Below, piece after piece: positions 53,953 to 64,000 of a stretch of DNA of 64,000 nucleotides. The notes below the pieces were generated by a model. That model had not been told where the DNA came from. It worked only from the letters and a program-made list of their open reading frames with translations, and did not search any database. Origin of the DNA: Maylandia zebra (Eukaryota; Chordata; Actinopteri; Cichliformes; Cichlidae); NCBI RefSeq assembly GCF_041146795.1, contig NC_135169.1, forward strand, positions 13,285,585-13,349,584. The letters run 5' to 3'. The first letter of the stretch is position 1, and each line of letters starts with the position of its first letter. A program made the translations under genes and the position numbers.

Positions 53953-56900
53953 TGCTGGCGGCTTGCCAGACCTCAGCAGGGACCGAGCTCTCGCATTTCA
54001 CCACCCACCATCTGCACAGCACTCACACACACACACTCAGCAGGGTGAGCGATGCCTTCCAGCTCGAGCATCACTGCCAGTGATCTGGGTTAAGTGAGCC
54101 AGGACACACACCGAGACACACACGCACACCGAGATGCACACACACACACAGACAGAGATGCGCACACACACAGAAGAAAGAGAAGATGAGACATACATTT
54201 GCTAACGTCCAGCCAATGCTGTGCGTGTGCACGTGTGTATGCGTGCGTGTGCGTGCATGAACTCACCTCCAGCACCCCCCCTCCTCCCCCCGGCTTCTTC
54301 TTCAGCTCCTCGCACTTCCTGAACTTGCAGATCTGGTGACCCGTCTTCCTGTTGCGGCACGATGAGCAGACGCCACAGTTGATGAGCCGCCTGCACGGCC
54401 CGCACACGCCACATCGTTTCCTCTTTCTTTTAGCCACCGTCCCGGATGACGAAGATGATGATGACGACAGAGAAACGGCCGCCGCTGTCACGCCTGATGA
54501 TGGGGGCGAGGAGGAGGAGGGGCAGGGGGAGGAGTTGGCATGCTGCTGGCAGTCTGTTAGCGCCCGCTGGCCGCCTGTCATCTGAAAGGCGCTGCTAGCG
54601 TCTGAGATCCCGCCCCCTGCTGACCCCATCGCCATAACAATGACCCCGGGAGGTAGTCCCAGCCCCCCCAGGAAGCTGCCACCCATAACCCCTCCTCCGT
54701 TGCAGCTGCCACCCTCTGATAGGCCTATCATGTCCGCGTGGGTGTGTCCCTGCTTGTTCATGACGCCACAGTCTGTTCCGCCACTGTATCCAGGAAGGAA
54801 GTTCCCGTTGCTTGATGCCATGGCGTGATGGTGTGCCGTTCCCTGTGAAACAGGAAGTGAGGCAGTGTGTCCGTGTTTCTCAGCCCCTCCACCGTCACTG
54901 CTCCCACCACCTCCTCCCCCTCCCGACCCACTGCTGCTGCTCTGGTGCATGCTGGTACTATGGGGGTGCGAGGAGGTCATGTGACCCGGCGTCGCAGAGG
55001 GGTGATGATGGTGGTGGGGGTGGTGCGTCGGCGTGGCCGCCACGGGTTTAGGTCGGCCCCAGAACATTGCCGCCGGGTGGTTCATGTTCATGTTCATGTT
55101 GTCGTGGCAACCCCAGGGCGTCGTCGCCATAGCCCCAAGTCTGGCAGCGGTGGGAGGGAAGATGGGGGCGGCCGCGGCCAAGCGGGCGGCCAGTTTGGCT
55201 GACTGAGGGAAGTTTGTAACGTTCATGTTCATATTGACGTTGGTCTTGTAGAAACTGGCGATGGAGGAGCGGTACCGATCCATCTCTGTAGTGTAGTCCA
55301 GCATGGGAGCCAGGCCCGACACCTGCAGGACATAGCACCAATCACTGTTATCAATACCAGCCATAATCAATTTAAAAAAGCACACGGATAAAGTGGCTTT
55401 ACAGGGAGGTTGGTGGGCAGAGCTGTCTTCATGGAGCAAAATAAAAAGGACAGAGCGGTTCACCTGTTAATGGAGCCTCAAATATCAGCAAACACCAAGG
55501 CGACAGAGTTGATACTATGCCTAATGACGACTGCTAAAAGCTGGCTACACACCAACAAGTCCACCTTTGAATTGCCCAACAAAACCAAAATGAAGGTGTT
55601 GGAGTGGCCTAGCCAAAGTCCAGATTGAGCTGCTGTGGCATGACCTTAAACAGGCTGCTCATGCTTGAAAACATTCCAGTGTGGCTGAATTAAAACAATG
55701 CTGCAGAGTAAAAGTGGGCCAAAATTCCTCCACCATGACACGAAAGACTCATTGGCATTGCAGTCGTTGCTGCCAAGGGTGGAACAACCAGGTACTGTTT
55801 AGAGCAGGGGTCCCCAATCCCAGTCCACGAGAGCCGGTGTCCCTGCAGGTTTTAGATATGTCCTTGTTCCATCACAGCTGATTTATTAAATGGATAAATT
55901 ACCTTCTCAACATGTCTTGAAGTTCTCCAGAGGCCTGGTAATGAACTAATCGTGTGATTCAGGTGCGTTGACCCAGGGTGTTATCTAAAACCTGCAGGGA
56001 TACCAGCCCTCGCGGACTGGGATTGGGGACCCCTGGTTTAGAGAACAATTACTTTTCACAAAGGAACTAGTGGGTTTGGATAGCTTTTTTCCTTAATAAA
56101 TGAAACCATCATTTAAAAACTGTGTTTTGTATTTACTCAGGCTATCTTTGTCTAATATTGACATTAAATCTAAACGATTTACCGAATTTCCCAGAGGGAT
56201 TAATAAAGTTTTATCTAATCGAATCTAAAAAAAAATCCTAGACATATATGCAAATCGCTACAAAATCTGGAAGGGAGCAAATACTGTTGCACAGATCTGT
56301 TCCACGTTTTCCTTCCTTCACAGCTCACAAAGAAATATCCGCTGTATTCACCAGTGCAGTTTTATTCATCTCTATTATTTGCCTACAAACATTCGTTCAT
56401 GAGAGCCAATCTAAGAACTACTTTATTCCAAAGTACAACTCTTAATGAACAGTACCACATTCTGTCTTTGTAGTAAATCCATTTTTGCCTAGACTTCGTC
56501 TGTCGTCTCACTGCAGGAAACATTTATTTTGCAGTTGGTCTGACCACACCGTCGCTGTATTCTCCGGAGCAGAGTGACAAGAAGGAAACTGAAAAGTAAA
56601 AGTTCTGTAAATGTGAGCATTAATTAAGCTGGCAGTCCCCCCCCCTAGCTGTGAAAATGTGGGGGTCATTTTCACAGCTAATGGATCAATCCTTAAAAGG
56701 CTTGTTTCGTTCTTTGAAAGTAACGCAGTGGATTGGACTAATGAGAAAGCGTATTGACCGAACAATCGACCAGCTGACCCTGAGATCGGCGCCCTCGCAG
56801 CAGAGCAGCGGTGGGTTCTGTAATTGATGCCTACCTGGATGATCTAATTGAGTTTTTGGCAATGACCCGAGGCCAGTTTCAACAGGAACCTTCTAAATTT

Positions 56901-57106
56901 AATTTGATTTAACCTTCGCTTCACCCGCTGATTCTGCAGCCCTGCACTGGGAGACCAACATGGATGCAAAAGTTTACACGTCAACTCACCTGTCCCTGTC
57001 CACCGTAGCCATGGTGATTTGGGTGATGGTGCGAGGGGGCTGAGCTTCTCTGGAGCATCGAGGAGAGGTCACTGTCCACACACACGCCACTCGTCATGCC
57101 CGACAT
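51167..57106 (-). CDS. cxxc4: CXXC-type zinc finger protein 4 (IDAX), three coding exons, 406 residues
   Basis: Exons (transcript order) 57106-56990, 55322-54267 and 51214-51167 join in phase 0. Exon 1 encodes [20 protein letters not shown] and a His-rich end. Exon 2 starts [20 protein letters not shown] and FYKTN, as in the long CXXC4 form; it carries Met-Asn, His, Gly and Ser repeats, the conserved LPPGVIVM segment, and the CXXC finger [20 protein letters not shown] ... [16 protein letters not shown]. Exon 3 is only 16 codons, [15 protein letters not shown] plus stop, matching the family C-terminus and lying 3 kb away. The protein binds unmethylated CpG DNA through the finger, recruits or restrains TET2, and inhibits Wnt signalling by binding the Dishevelled PDZ domain. 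The KTGHQ and [12 protein letters not shown] parts are fully conserved. CXXC5 is the nearest alternative but lacks LPPGVIVM and the INCGVC variant. Confidence 0.93.
51815..52465 (+). repeat. Unclassified dispersed repeat, copy 2
   Basis: Second copy of the family at 17997-18775, in the same orientation, with the landmarks GGGGGTGTGGCCTCTTTGA, ATAGTCTTTATACACCCC, CATATGCTCTGGGTAAAAG and GTCAAAATGTGGGAGG. It lies in the large last intron of cxxc4 and is diverged. Confidence 0.5.
53520..53910. promoter_or_regulatory. Candidate intronic enhancer: TAATTA-rich block in cxxc4 last intron
   Basis: Between CA-repeat stretches, several homeodomain-type cores cluster: CCAATTAGCGTGTAATTGAG, GCTAATTCAC, GGAATAATTAGTG, AGAATTATTGATCG and CACTAATTCTTATTG. 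Clusters like this within introns of developmental regulators often are conserved non-coding elements. Conservation could not be tested. Confidence 0.4.
53919..53952 (+). repeat. (TG)n microsatellite
   Basis: About 16 TG units in the cxxc4 last intron, about 315 bases from the exon 2 donor. TG/CA tracts are common here, and the neighbouring stretch to 54260 is also CA/GTGC-rich. Confidence 0.9.
55480..56110 (+). pseudogene. Tc1-like transposase 3' fragment, split by a hAT MITE
   Basis: [11 protein letters not shown] (from about 55591) followed by a stop, then ELLWHDLKQ-like and GAAKGGTT-like remnants in changing frames, is the last third of a Tc1 transposase. AACAATTACTTTTCACA and ATTTACTCAGG follow in the right flank. 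The hAT MITE at 55805-56035 divides it. It lies in the first cxxc4 intron, antisense to the gene. Confidence 0.65.
55805..56035. mobile_element. hAT MITE (family 1), TIR CAGGGGTCCCCAA
   Basis: A 231-bp element with ends CAGGGGTCCCCAATCCCAG and CTGGGATTGGGGACCCCTG. A perfect 8-bp duplication GTTTAGAG lies at 55797-55804 and 56036-56043. Non-coding; related to the copies at 12979 and 29461. Confidence 0.9.
56160..56225 (-). repeat. Short fish retroposon tail fragment
   Basis: ATTTCCCAGAGGGATTAATA followed by AAGTTTTATCTAATCGAATC is the inverse of a common dispersed fish tail; a related AAAACTTTATTAATCCC block is inside the 404-bp direct repeats at 42.6 and 43.5 kb. Confidence 0.4.
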
Positions 57107-57219
57107 GACCTCACGCACACATATACATACAAGCGCACACACACACTCACTCACACACACTCAGGTGGGCTTTGTTGCACAGGAAGCTAGTTAGTTCTGC
57201 GTGGTCGCCACGTTTTGCT
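56990..57219 (-). other. cxxc4 first coding exon including 5' UTR part
   Basis: On the minus strand an acceptor TTTTTACTTTCAG|AGC places the exon start at 57219. The 113 bases before the ATG at 57106 contain GTGTGAGTG repeats and no in-frame upstream ATG that I can see. The donor CAG|GTGAGT is at 56990. It implies at least one further upstream non-coding exon. Confidence 0.7.
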
Positions 57220-58286
57220 CTGAAAGTAAAAAGAAAAGTCAGGTGAAGGTGCTGCATTCAATAAAGAAAACCCTCACTCTCGTGGATCATCTTTTTCAGG
57301 CTCAGCAACAAGATTTTCTGTGGTTTTAGTCCCACAAATGATCTACAGAGAGTATTTTAATGTAGCTGATTGATTGGTCAGTTAAGTCGGCAGGCCATTA
57401 CCCTCAGTTATTCACATCTAATCTGAAAGTAAACCCAGAAAGTAAAGCCGTCAGAGGACATGAAAGACCGACTATCCTGTGACAGTAAGCGAGGGGAAAT
57501 CCCTTAAGCCTGCATTCCCTCTGAGGTTCGGCAGGGGGCGACTGCTCATAGCTGCAAAATGAAGTCTAACTGTGTAGAAGTCTGATTCTAACTCGATGTC
57601 TGACTTCGGCTAATGCTTTCCTAATGAATTTTAAAAATTATAGGAAATTTAGTCGAGAATAAGCTCTCCTCAAAATCATCACATCAACAGCTCACTTGGT
57701 TTCAAAAACCATGATGGCAGCGCACAAAACGCTCCAACAAACTACCTGGTGACATCACGGTGGCTACGTCTTGTCTTTTATATGGAGATGGCGATGACAC
57801 AAGGCTGCAAACAAAAGAGGAAACAAAGAACAAGCTGCCATCTTCTTCGTCTTCCTTTGTGGAATTCCCTTTTCCTCAGGTGATGACGTGCCCTTGAGCA
57901 AGCAAGCGCCGAATCCCCACCAGGGACACCGCAACATCCGACATCGAGTGAACTGAGGCCTCTATTTGTAGCTCGTCAGCGTCGGTTTCAAGGCCAGGTT
58001 GTGACCCCAGTGCTTCCACGGAGGGCACTCAATAGGCAAAAAAGTTCACGTAAGGCAGATCTCAGGTCCAAGCAGAGGCCTCGAAATATCAGAAAGGGTG
58101 GAATAATCTGATTATAAGTGACCTCTGACCTCTCGGTGTGCACACGCACAAACTCACACACAAATGGTTAAGTCCAACTGTAAAGGAGTCATTGTCGTTT
58201 GTGAGCGTGTGCAGAATAAATGGGCTGCAAATGTGTGAGCTTGAAAATGTGTTTGCATGGAGAAAGAAAGAGACTGAAATTGTGTC

Positions 58287-58288
<2 letters not shown>

Positions 58289-58320
<32 letters not shown>
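58289..58320 (+). repeat. (GT)n microsatellite
   Basis: About 16 GT units upstream of cxxc4; several short GTGTGC tracts continue to 58440. Confidence 0.9.
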
Positions 58321-58321
<1 letters not shown>

Positions 58322-58399
58322 ATGTCTATGTGAAAAGAATTGAATGTGTGCAGCCTCAAATGTGTGTGTGCGTCCGTGCGCTCTGCTCTGCGTGCGCAG

Positions 58400-59192
58400 C
58401 CAGTGTGTACGTCAAGCCTGTGTGTGTCTGCGTGTGTGTGTCTCTCGCAACATCCCACCCCCCCCCTTCCTCACCACCACCACTCTCCCACTCCCCCGAG
58501 GCGTAACTAATTACCCTGTCTGGTCAACCGGGCTGGCGCGAGCTCCGACAGAAGGTCATGGTGGCCACCGGCCACGAGGGGGGAAAACGGCTCTCCCACG
58601 CGACACATTAACACCTCCCCTCCTTCCTCCCCCCCCCCCCCCTCCCCCGGCACAGCACGAGAAAGGAAAAGGAAGGAGGGAAGAAGGAGGAGAGGGAGGG
58701 GGGAGGGTGAGTGTTGGGGGGGAGGGGGGGTCAATCAAAAAAAAAAAAATAGCCAGACTCGATAACGAGCGGTAAATACCGTGAACACAGCATGCAGTCC
58801 GACAGAGAGAGGAGGAGTAAACGAGAAGATGGACGGCGCTTGCTGCTGCTGCTACTTACCGGGCCCGCGAGGAGGAGGAGGTGGTGGAGGAAGAGGGTGA
58901 TGAGAAGAAGAGGAGGAAGGAGGAGAAGAGGAAGAAGACCGTCTGGGAATTAGCCCGCCACGGATCATGGCTGGCGGGAAGGAGACAGAGAGAGAGAGGA
59001 AAGGAGAGGAGAGGAGGGGTAGGGGGGAGAAAGGAGCACCGGGAGGGATTTGTCGGTCTGTTGGTACCGAGGAGAGGAGGAGGAGGAATGGAGGGGGGGG
59101 GGGAGGAGGAGGAGGAGGGGGGTAACGGATAACGGGGGGCGGATGGATAATCACCTGGGCTTGGCACAAGCCAGTGCGAGGCAGGGAGAGAG

Positions 59193-59228
<36 letters not shown>

Positions 59229-59720
59229 GCGTTAAATTAGCCCGGGTGAGGCGAGGAGGAAGCAGCTCTGTGGAGACCCTGCAGGGGTGGGAAAAAGAGA
59301 CGAGCTCGAGGAAAGGAAAAAAAACGGCACCATGGGAAGAAAGGAGAAGGACGGGGGAGAGGGAGGGGGTAGGGGGTGATGAATAATGGCGGAGGTTATG
59401 AACGGATACGTGCGTCGCTCTTGCGACAGAGTGAAGGGAGCGAGGGAGGGTGGTGGCAGGGGGTACACACAACGCTGATGTTCAGTAACAGGGAGGGGAG
59501 GTGTGTGTGTGTGGTGGCTTGTGCCCTCCGCCGTGTCTCCTGTTGTCAGCGGCGCCCGTGGCGACGTGCCGTGGCGTGTGCGCAGTGTGAACGGTCTGAT
59601 TGGCACTGAGGCGAGGTGAGGCGAAAACAGGAGGCGCGAGACCCTGCAGATGATTGGCTGCCTGCCGGTAACAGAGAGAGATGGAGAGACCTTAGAAACC
59701 ACACGGAGAGAGAGAGCTGA
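58400..59720 (-). promoter_or_regulatory. cxxc4 CpG-rich promoter region and upstream non-coding exon
   Basis: The stretch is rich in GGAGG/CCTCC purine-pyrimidine blocks with many CpG (GGGCCCGCGAGG, GGCGCCCGTGGCGACGTGCC). On the minus strand a consensus donor CCCG|GTAAGT lies at 58860/58859, which can feed the acceptor at 57219. The transcription start is therefore expected somewhere in about 58.9-59.7 kb. The long open frames here are low-complexity and not genes. Confidence 0.6.
59203..59228 (+). repeat. (AG)n microsatellite
   Basis: About 13 AG units inside the cxxc4 promoter region; a GAGA-type tract. Confidence 0.9.
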
Positions 59721-60456
59721 GCGAGGAAACACTGAATGAATTTACTCGATATTTTTGTGACAGTGTGGATGATTTTAACTGAGTCCTGTGACTTTGTTGG
59801 ATTGCTGTTGTATTATTAGTGCGATTGTTTACTACATTTTTGTTAATGTGGACTTGTTGGACCCAGACGTGCCCACATTTAAAGAGGTCGGAGGGTAAAG
59901 TTATCAGAATGTTGTGGTCGTTACTCAAAAAGTTTAAAGCGTTAAACATTACTTGTTACTTTCCTTAAAAGCAATGCAGTGTGTTGCTTATTTACTCTCC
60001 AGAGAAACTAATTTGGTTACTTTTGCTTAACTCTGTAACATGAACTTAAACACACTGTCACATAACGTGATAACAATATAAACCTGAGGCTACAGTTCCA
60101 CGCACCGCCACAAACCCCTATCCTCATCATATATGCTAATGAGAATACACATATGATTTTTCTTACAGTACAAACACAAAAACAACAACAACAAACTTTG
60201 AAGTGATTGCTGGTGCGTATAAAGCACCTTTCCGCTTAGTCTGGGGAGTTATTTCACCCGCACCTTGTCTAACAATTATACACACCCACAAACACACACA
60301 CACAAGCTCATCAGGTACGGTATCTTGCCCAAAAATATTTTTTTACATAAAGAGTAGAGCAGCCAAGGACAGTAGACAACCTGCTCTTCCTCTCCGCTAC
60401 AGCAGCAAAGCAGCTTTGCATTGACTCAGAATCGAACCCAGATCAACTGCTCTAAC
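59721..60456. other. Spacer upstream of cxxc4, no gene seen
   Basis: AT-rich DNA after the GC-rich promoter block, with short CACACA and AACAAC runs. No exon or RNA gene is supported. Confidence 0.4.
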
Positions 60457-62015
60457 TACGGCTGCAACGATTCATCGAGTAATTCCAGTAATTTGATTAT
60501 AAAACTCTTGACACAGACAGTGCATCATTTAACACATGACTCTGCAGTATGCCGATGTGTTAAATCAGCAGTCCCCAACCTTTTTTGTGCCACAAACCGG
60601 TTTGTGTCCGATGATACTTTCACGGACCGGCCTTTAAGGTGTCGCAAACAAATACAACAAAATAAAACCAGTACCGGTACCCAAAAAAAGATTTCTTCAT
60701 AACACACAGGAAAAAACCCGGGGAAACCGAGTCAATGATAAAAATGATTTAAAAAAATAACGATAAAAAACAATAAAAACCCTGGAAACAGTACATTTCA
60801 CACCCAAGCCTCAACTGTCACGGCCCGGTACCAAACGCCTCACGGACTGGTGGATTGGGGACCGCTGTGTTAAATGATGAAAAGACAAACATTTCATTCT
60901 TGTGACTAAAAACAGCTCTGCAGTAGGAACGTATTTAGGAGCAGTGTTTGAATAAAAAGTCTGAAAACATTAAGCCCACACAGCCCCCAGTTTTAAACAA
61001 AAACACAGATAACATAGCAGCAGTGATGATGACGCTGCCACAGTTTTTTTTAATGAGATGGTAAGCTCAAACTGAGTAAAAGAAAGAGTGTTTCTAGTGT
61101 TTAAAACAGAGGCCCTGTTCCTGTAATTACCATTAAAACCTTAACTGGGAAAAAGCTAGCAGGAGTCCTTCATCAAACCACCTGATCAATAAACTCCGAC
61201 ATGAAGAAAAGGAAAAGGAAACTGGCATTTCCCTCCACCACTGTTTGTTTTACACAGCAATAAGTCTGCAGTAAGCCTCCAGAAGGTGTATTCAAATTTT
61301 ATATGGAAGCGATACCTCCAGCAAATAGTGGTGACTCTAAAGGGGGGCATGGGGTGTACTAGTCCAGATTTATTTCAAGGCGTTCGTACCATTTTTTAGA
61401 TTGAAAGTGGAGTAATATAAAATATTTTATCAATTAAACTGGATTCGCGTTTAAAAATATAAAAATAAAAGCTTTTTTCACAGGCCAATAAAAATGTACA
61501 TGGGCAACTCTGAGCCACTGACATGAGGGTTGTTGTTCGGTTGGACGCTATTAGTTAACGTCTATATCATCATAGCATCTGTTTTCCGCAGTACAAAAAG
61601 TTGCCTCCAAGAAAACAGGCAAGAAAACAGAGTAAAGGTATGCTTTATTTTCGATTGCGTATACATCTTATTTTATTTGACTTTGCCCTTTGATCGTACT
61701 TGAGATTATTTATATATTTTTGAATTTAAGAAAATGTTTTCAGTATGAAATGTACATCCAATCAAAGAGTTTAGTTTTGTTGGTTTTTTTTTATAAAAAA
61801 ATCTATTGTATGCAGTTAAACTTTAAAACATTGTAATTTCTAAAATGCAAACTAATATGCAGTTCATTCTGAAAGACCTGTGGGTTGTTTTTTTTTTCTT
61901 TCTTTGAATGGGTTTTATTGCTCATTAATAAGACAAAAGCATTTCTTATCCGATTAAAAGACGGACTAACTGATAACTAACTCGATTACCAAAATAATCG
62001 ATAGCTGTAGCCTTA
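60457..62015. mobile_element. hAT-like element, TIR TA(C/A)GGCT(G/A)CA(A/G)C
   Basis: The left end TACGGCTGCAACGATTCATC and right end GATAGCTGTAGCCTTA are inverted copies, with CGATTA/TAATCG sub-terminal sequence. A perfect 8-bp duplication GCTCTAAC (60449-60456 and 62016-62023) flanks it. The 1559-bp interior has no transposase that I recognise. A second hAT element sits inside at 60566-60867. Confidence 0.83.
60566..60867. mobile_element. hAT MITE (family 2), TIR CAGCAGTCCCCAACC, nested
   Basis: Inverted ends CAGCAGTCCCCAACC and GGATTGGGGACCGCTG with sub-terminal CGGACCGG and CACGGCCCGGTACC blocks. A perfect 8-bp duplication TGTTAAAT (60558-60565 and 60868-60875). The terminal sequence resembles the widespread vertebrate Charlie/nhAT-type family. 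It is inside the element at 60457-62015 and so is younger. Confidence 0.87.
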
Positions 62016-62023
62016 GCTCTAAC

Positions 62024-64000
62024 AAGTATACCACCAATACTTAAAAATGCAGGTCAAATGGAGGCTCCAGTGTCCAAGCCTAATTCCTCATCACTGCCTT
62101 TGTTACCTGTTGAAGTTCAGGCTCTGGCTGCTGGGCTCAGGTCTGCATACACTCAGCTTTGATGTCACTCTAGGATCTTCGCTAGCGTTATGTTATTATT
62201 GTCTGTGCAGATATCTGCTGAGGACAAAGGTTGTGCTAGTAGCACAATGAATTTTTTGACACAATTTGCATGCTCTTGTTTTTTTGTACATTAACAATAA
62301 AAGCAATAAAAACTTTTCACTCAATTGGAGCTCTAAATTAGCTTTTTACACCAAGTAACAGACATTCAACATTTACATTCAACATGTTAGACAACATTGT
62401 TTAACATTTGCACTCACTCACATGAAAGCATTAGGGTTCAGTATATTGCCCAAGCTCACTTAGATATGCAGAGTAATCAGAGTAACCACTCACTCACTGA
62501 TAGGCAGTGTTGGGTAAGTTACTTTAAAATAGTAACTTAGTTACATTACTAGTTACTTCTCTCAAAAGTAACTCAGTTACTTCAAGTTACTCGTTACTTT
62601 CAAAGTAACTAGTTACTAGGGAAAGTAACTTTGGTTTTACTCAGAATTCTCTTGTTAATGTGTTGCTTCCATAACTTTGCCAGTCTTCTAGCTTGCTTAC
62701 TTGCCACAGGTGCACTGTGCCACCTACCAATAGAAAGGAAAAGATAATGTGCATATTTCCACGAGAGAAATCCCACGCCTGGACCGTCATTGACTACTGC
62801 CATGATTCTAGCCTACGTCACAGTGTCATGTGCGCCTTTTACATCCAACACAAAAACTGCAGTCGTGGTGCTTTCTATTGTACTCAGAACTCGGAAATTC
62901 TGCCTTCTGAATAGGAAGATGTAGGTAACACCAGACTGCAGATGAGCTGCATACAGGGCTGGACTGGGACAAATAAATCGTCCCGGGCATTTTGACTAGA
63001 GACCGGCCCATCATTATAGGAAAAATCATAAAGCCTTTGAATGATAATAAACACTGTTGTGACAGTGATGTACACTGTTTTGATGGTATATATGCATCAA
63101 TCTATCAATCGTTTGTTGTAAGATTCAGATAATTATTTTTTTAAAAGCGAGACATTTTAAATGAGAATAAGAAAGAAAAGTATTTCTTTGTGTCCCCCTT
63201 TCCCTGTTAATGCCCTACCTGGCCCCCTGGCAACACTTTGCTAGATCCGCACCTGCACAGTTACCAGCTGTCAGCTACCTAAAAAAGGATCCTGGTGTTA
63301 TTTGTCTCTCAGAAACAGTTCATAACTTCCGTTCAACTCATTCATGTCACCTAAAAGGTAAACCTGTTTCTCCATCACAGCTCTGATGATTCAGTAAGGA
63401 CATCTCCTGGTTTCATCTTCATGTTTCCCTCTCACCAGATAACCAAACCATATCATGACCAGCAGCTTTTTTGCAGCTGTGGCTCCAGCAAACATCAGCT
63501 GATACTAGAAATTAATATTAAATAAATTCTAACAACAGCTGATCAAGCTTAAACGTGCTGCTGTTGTTTAGCGCGACATCCGCTGGTTTCCTCTTTCGGC
63601 GCAAAGTGGGCGATAAATAAACAAGAGAGAAAAGCCGATCAGCTGATCATTGATCAGTTTTCATGATTGAAGTAGAAACAGGAGAGGGAGGGGAGAGAAT
63701 GAGAGAAGAGGCAGCTGTGCAGCAAAGACACAGAATAACTCCAGCTTTGTGCCTTTTTCATTGTAGCTGAATTACGGGACAAACTGTTCCTTTTCACCTC
63801 AATAATAAGAAACGCGTAATATTTTCTCTGAATACCAGACGGGACGGTTGGCAACTCTAATAACTTATGAACAAAATAAAGTGCAACATCATTAACTTCA
63901 TAGCACCCACCCAGCTGTATAGAAACTCCGTCATGCTAGCTAGCACGCAGTACGGAAAAAGTCAGCATAACGAAAATAAACTCCACCTAAACTTGGTTCA
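62024..64000. other. Intergenic DNA with hAT termini, no gene seen
   Basis: A CAGTGTTGGGTAAGTTACTT terminus starts at 62505 and runs into AGTAACT-rich inverted sequence to about 62640; its right end was not found. CAGGGCTGGACTGGGAC at 62953 looks like another hAT left end, with a possible right end near 63255. The final kilobase has no coding signal. Confidence 0.45.
62505..62640 (+). mobile_element. hAT-like left terminus, partial
   Basis: CAGTGTTGGGTAAGTTACTT and the following AGTAACT/AGTTACT-rich stretch match the end of the element at 11377-12364. No matching right end or target duplication was found, so this is a fragment or its partner lies beyond the window. Confidence 0.55.

Noticed and set aside
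54867-55202. Long plus-strand open frames opposite the cxxc4 exon
   Set aside because: They are shadows of the GC-rich, repetitive cxxc4 exon on the minus strand and have no recognisable domain.
58344-59732. Several 100-200-codon frames in both strands of the cxxc4 upstream region
   Set aside because: They are Pro/Ser/Gly/Arg low-complexity products of purine/pyrimidine-rich CpG DNA, with no splice or domain support.

Overview
The window is vertebrate nuclear DNA, almost certainly from a percomorph teleost (possibly a cichlid-like fish). The genes have many introns with GT-AG borders. The intervening DNA carries fish-type Tc1/mariner, hAT, piggyBac and Penelope-like remnants and CA/GA microsatellites. 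There is no prokaryotic organisation, CRISPR array, rRNA or recognisable tRNA gene. The species call is inference.

Layout. (1) 57-9665, plus: a complete 23-exon single-pass receptor guanylate cyclase of 868 residues. It has an unusually short, cysteine-rich extracellular part, a pseudokinase domain and an intact cyclase domain. (2) 10.2-15.8 kb: repeats, including a Russian-doll nest in which an old fish repeat is split by a Tc1-like element, which is itself split by a hAT MITE and by a second Tc1 element. (3) 19815-20502, minus: a two-exon, 46-residue SMIM27 homologue. (4) 21.5-23.7 kb: two adjacent DNA elements with target-site duplications. (5) 24031-37326, plus: topors, the RING/SUMO E3 ligase, in four coding exons (1572 residues). 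Its last intron is 6.5 kb and holds a P2RX7-C-like orphan exon, a three-copy tandem repeat, a pogo-like remnant, a piggyBac MITE and a retroposon with a 13-bp duplication. (6) 37.3-51 kb: an intergenic stretch with a Penelope-like element, a 404-bp direct repeat and candidate CTCF and RFX sites. (7) 51167-57106, minus: cxxc4 (IDAX), rebuilt as three coding exons (406 residues) with a CpG-rich promoter and 5' UTR exon at 58.4-59.7 kb. (8) 60.4-64 kb: hAT elements, one nested in another.

The genes do not form a pathway. Finding smim27 beside topors agrees with the human TOPORS-SMIM27 neighbourhood on 9p21, which supports both calls. The guanylate cyclase should turn an unknown extracellular or membrane signal into cGMP. 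TOPORS acts in nuclear bodies and at centrosomes or cilia. CXXC4 binds unmethylated CpG and restrains Dishevelled/Wnt signalling.

All exon borders were joined by hand from splice signals and reading-frame continuity. No alignment or transcript evidence was available.
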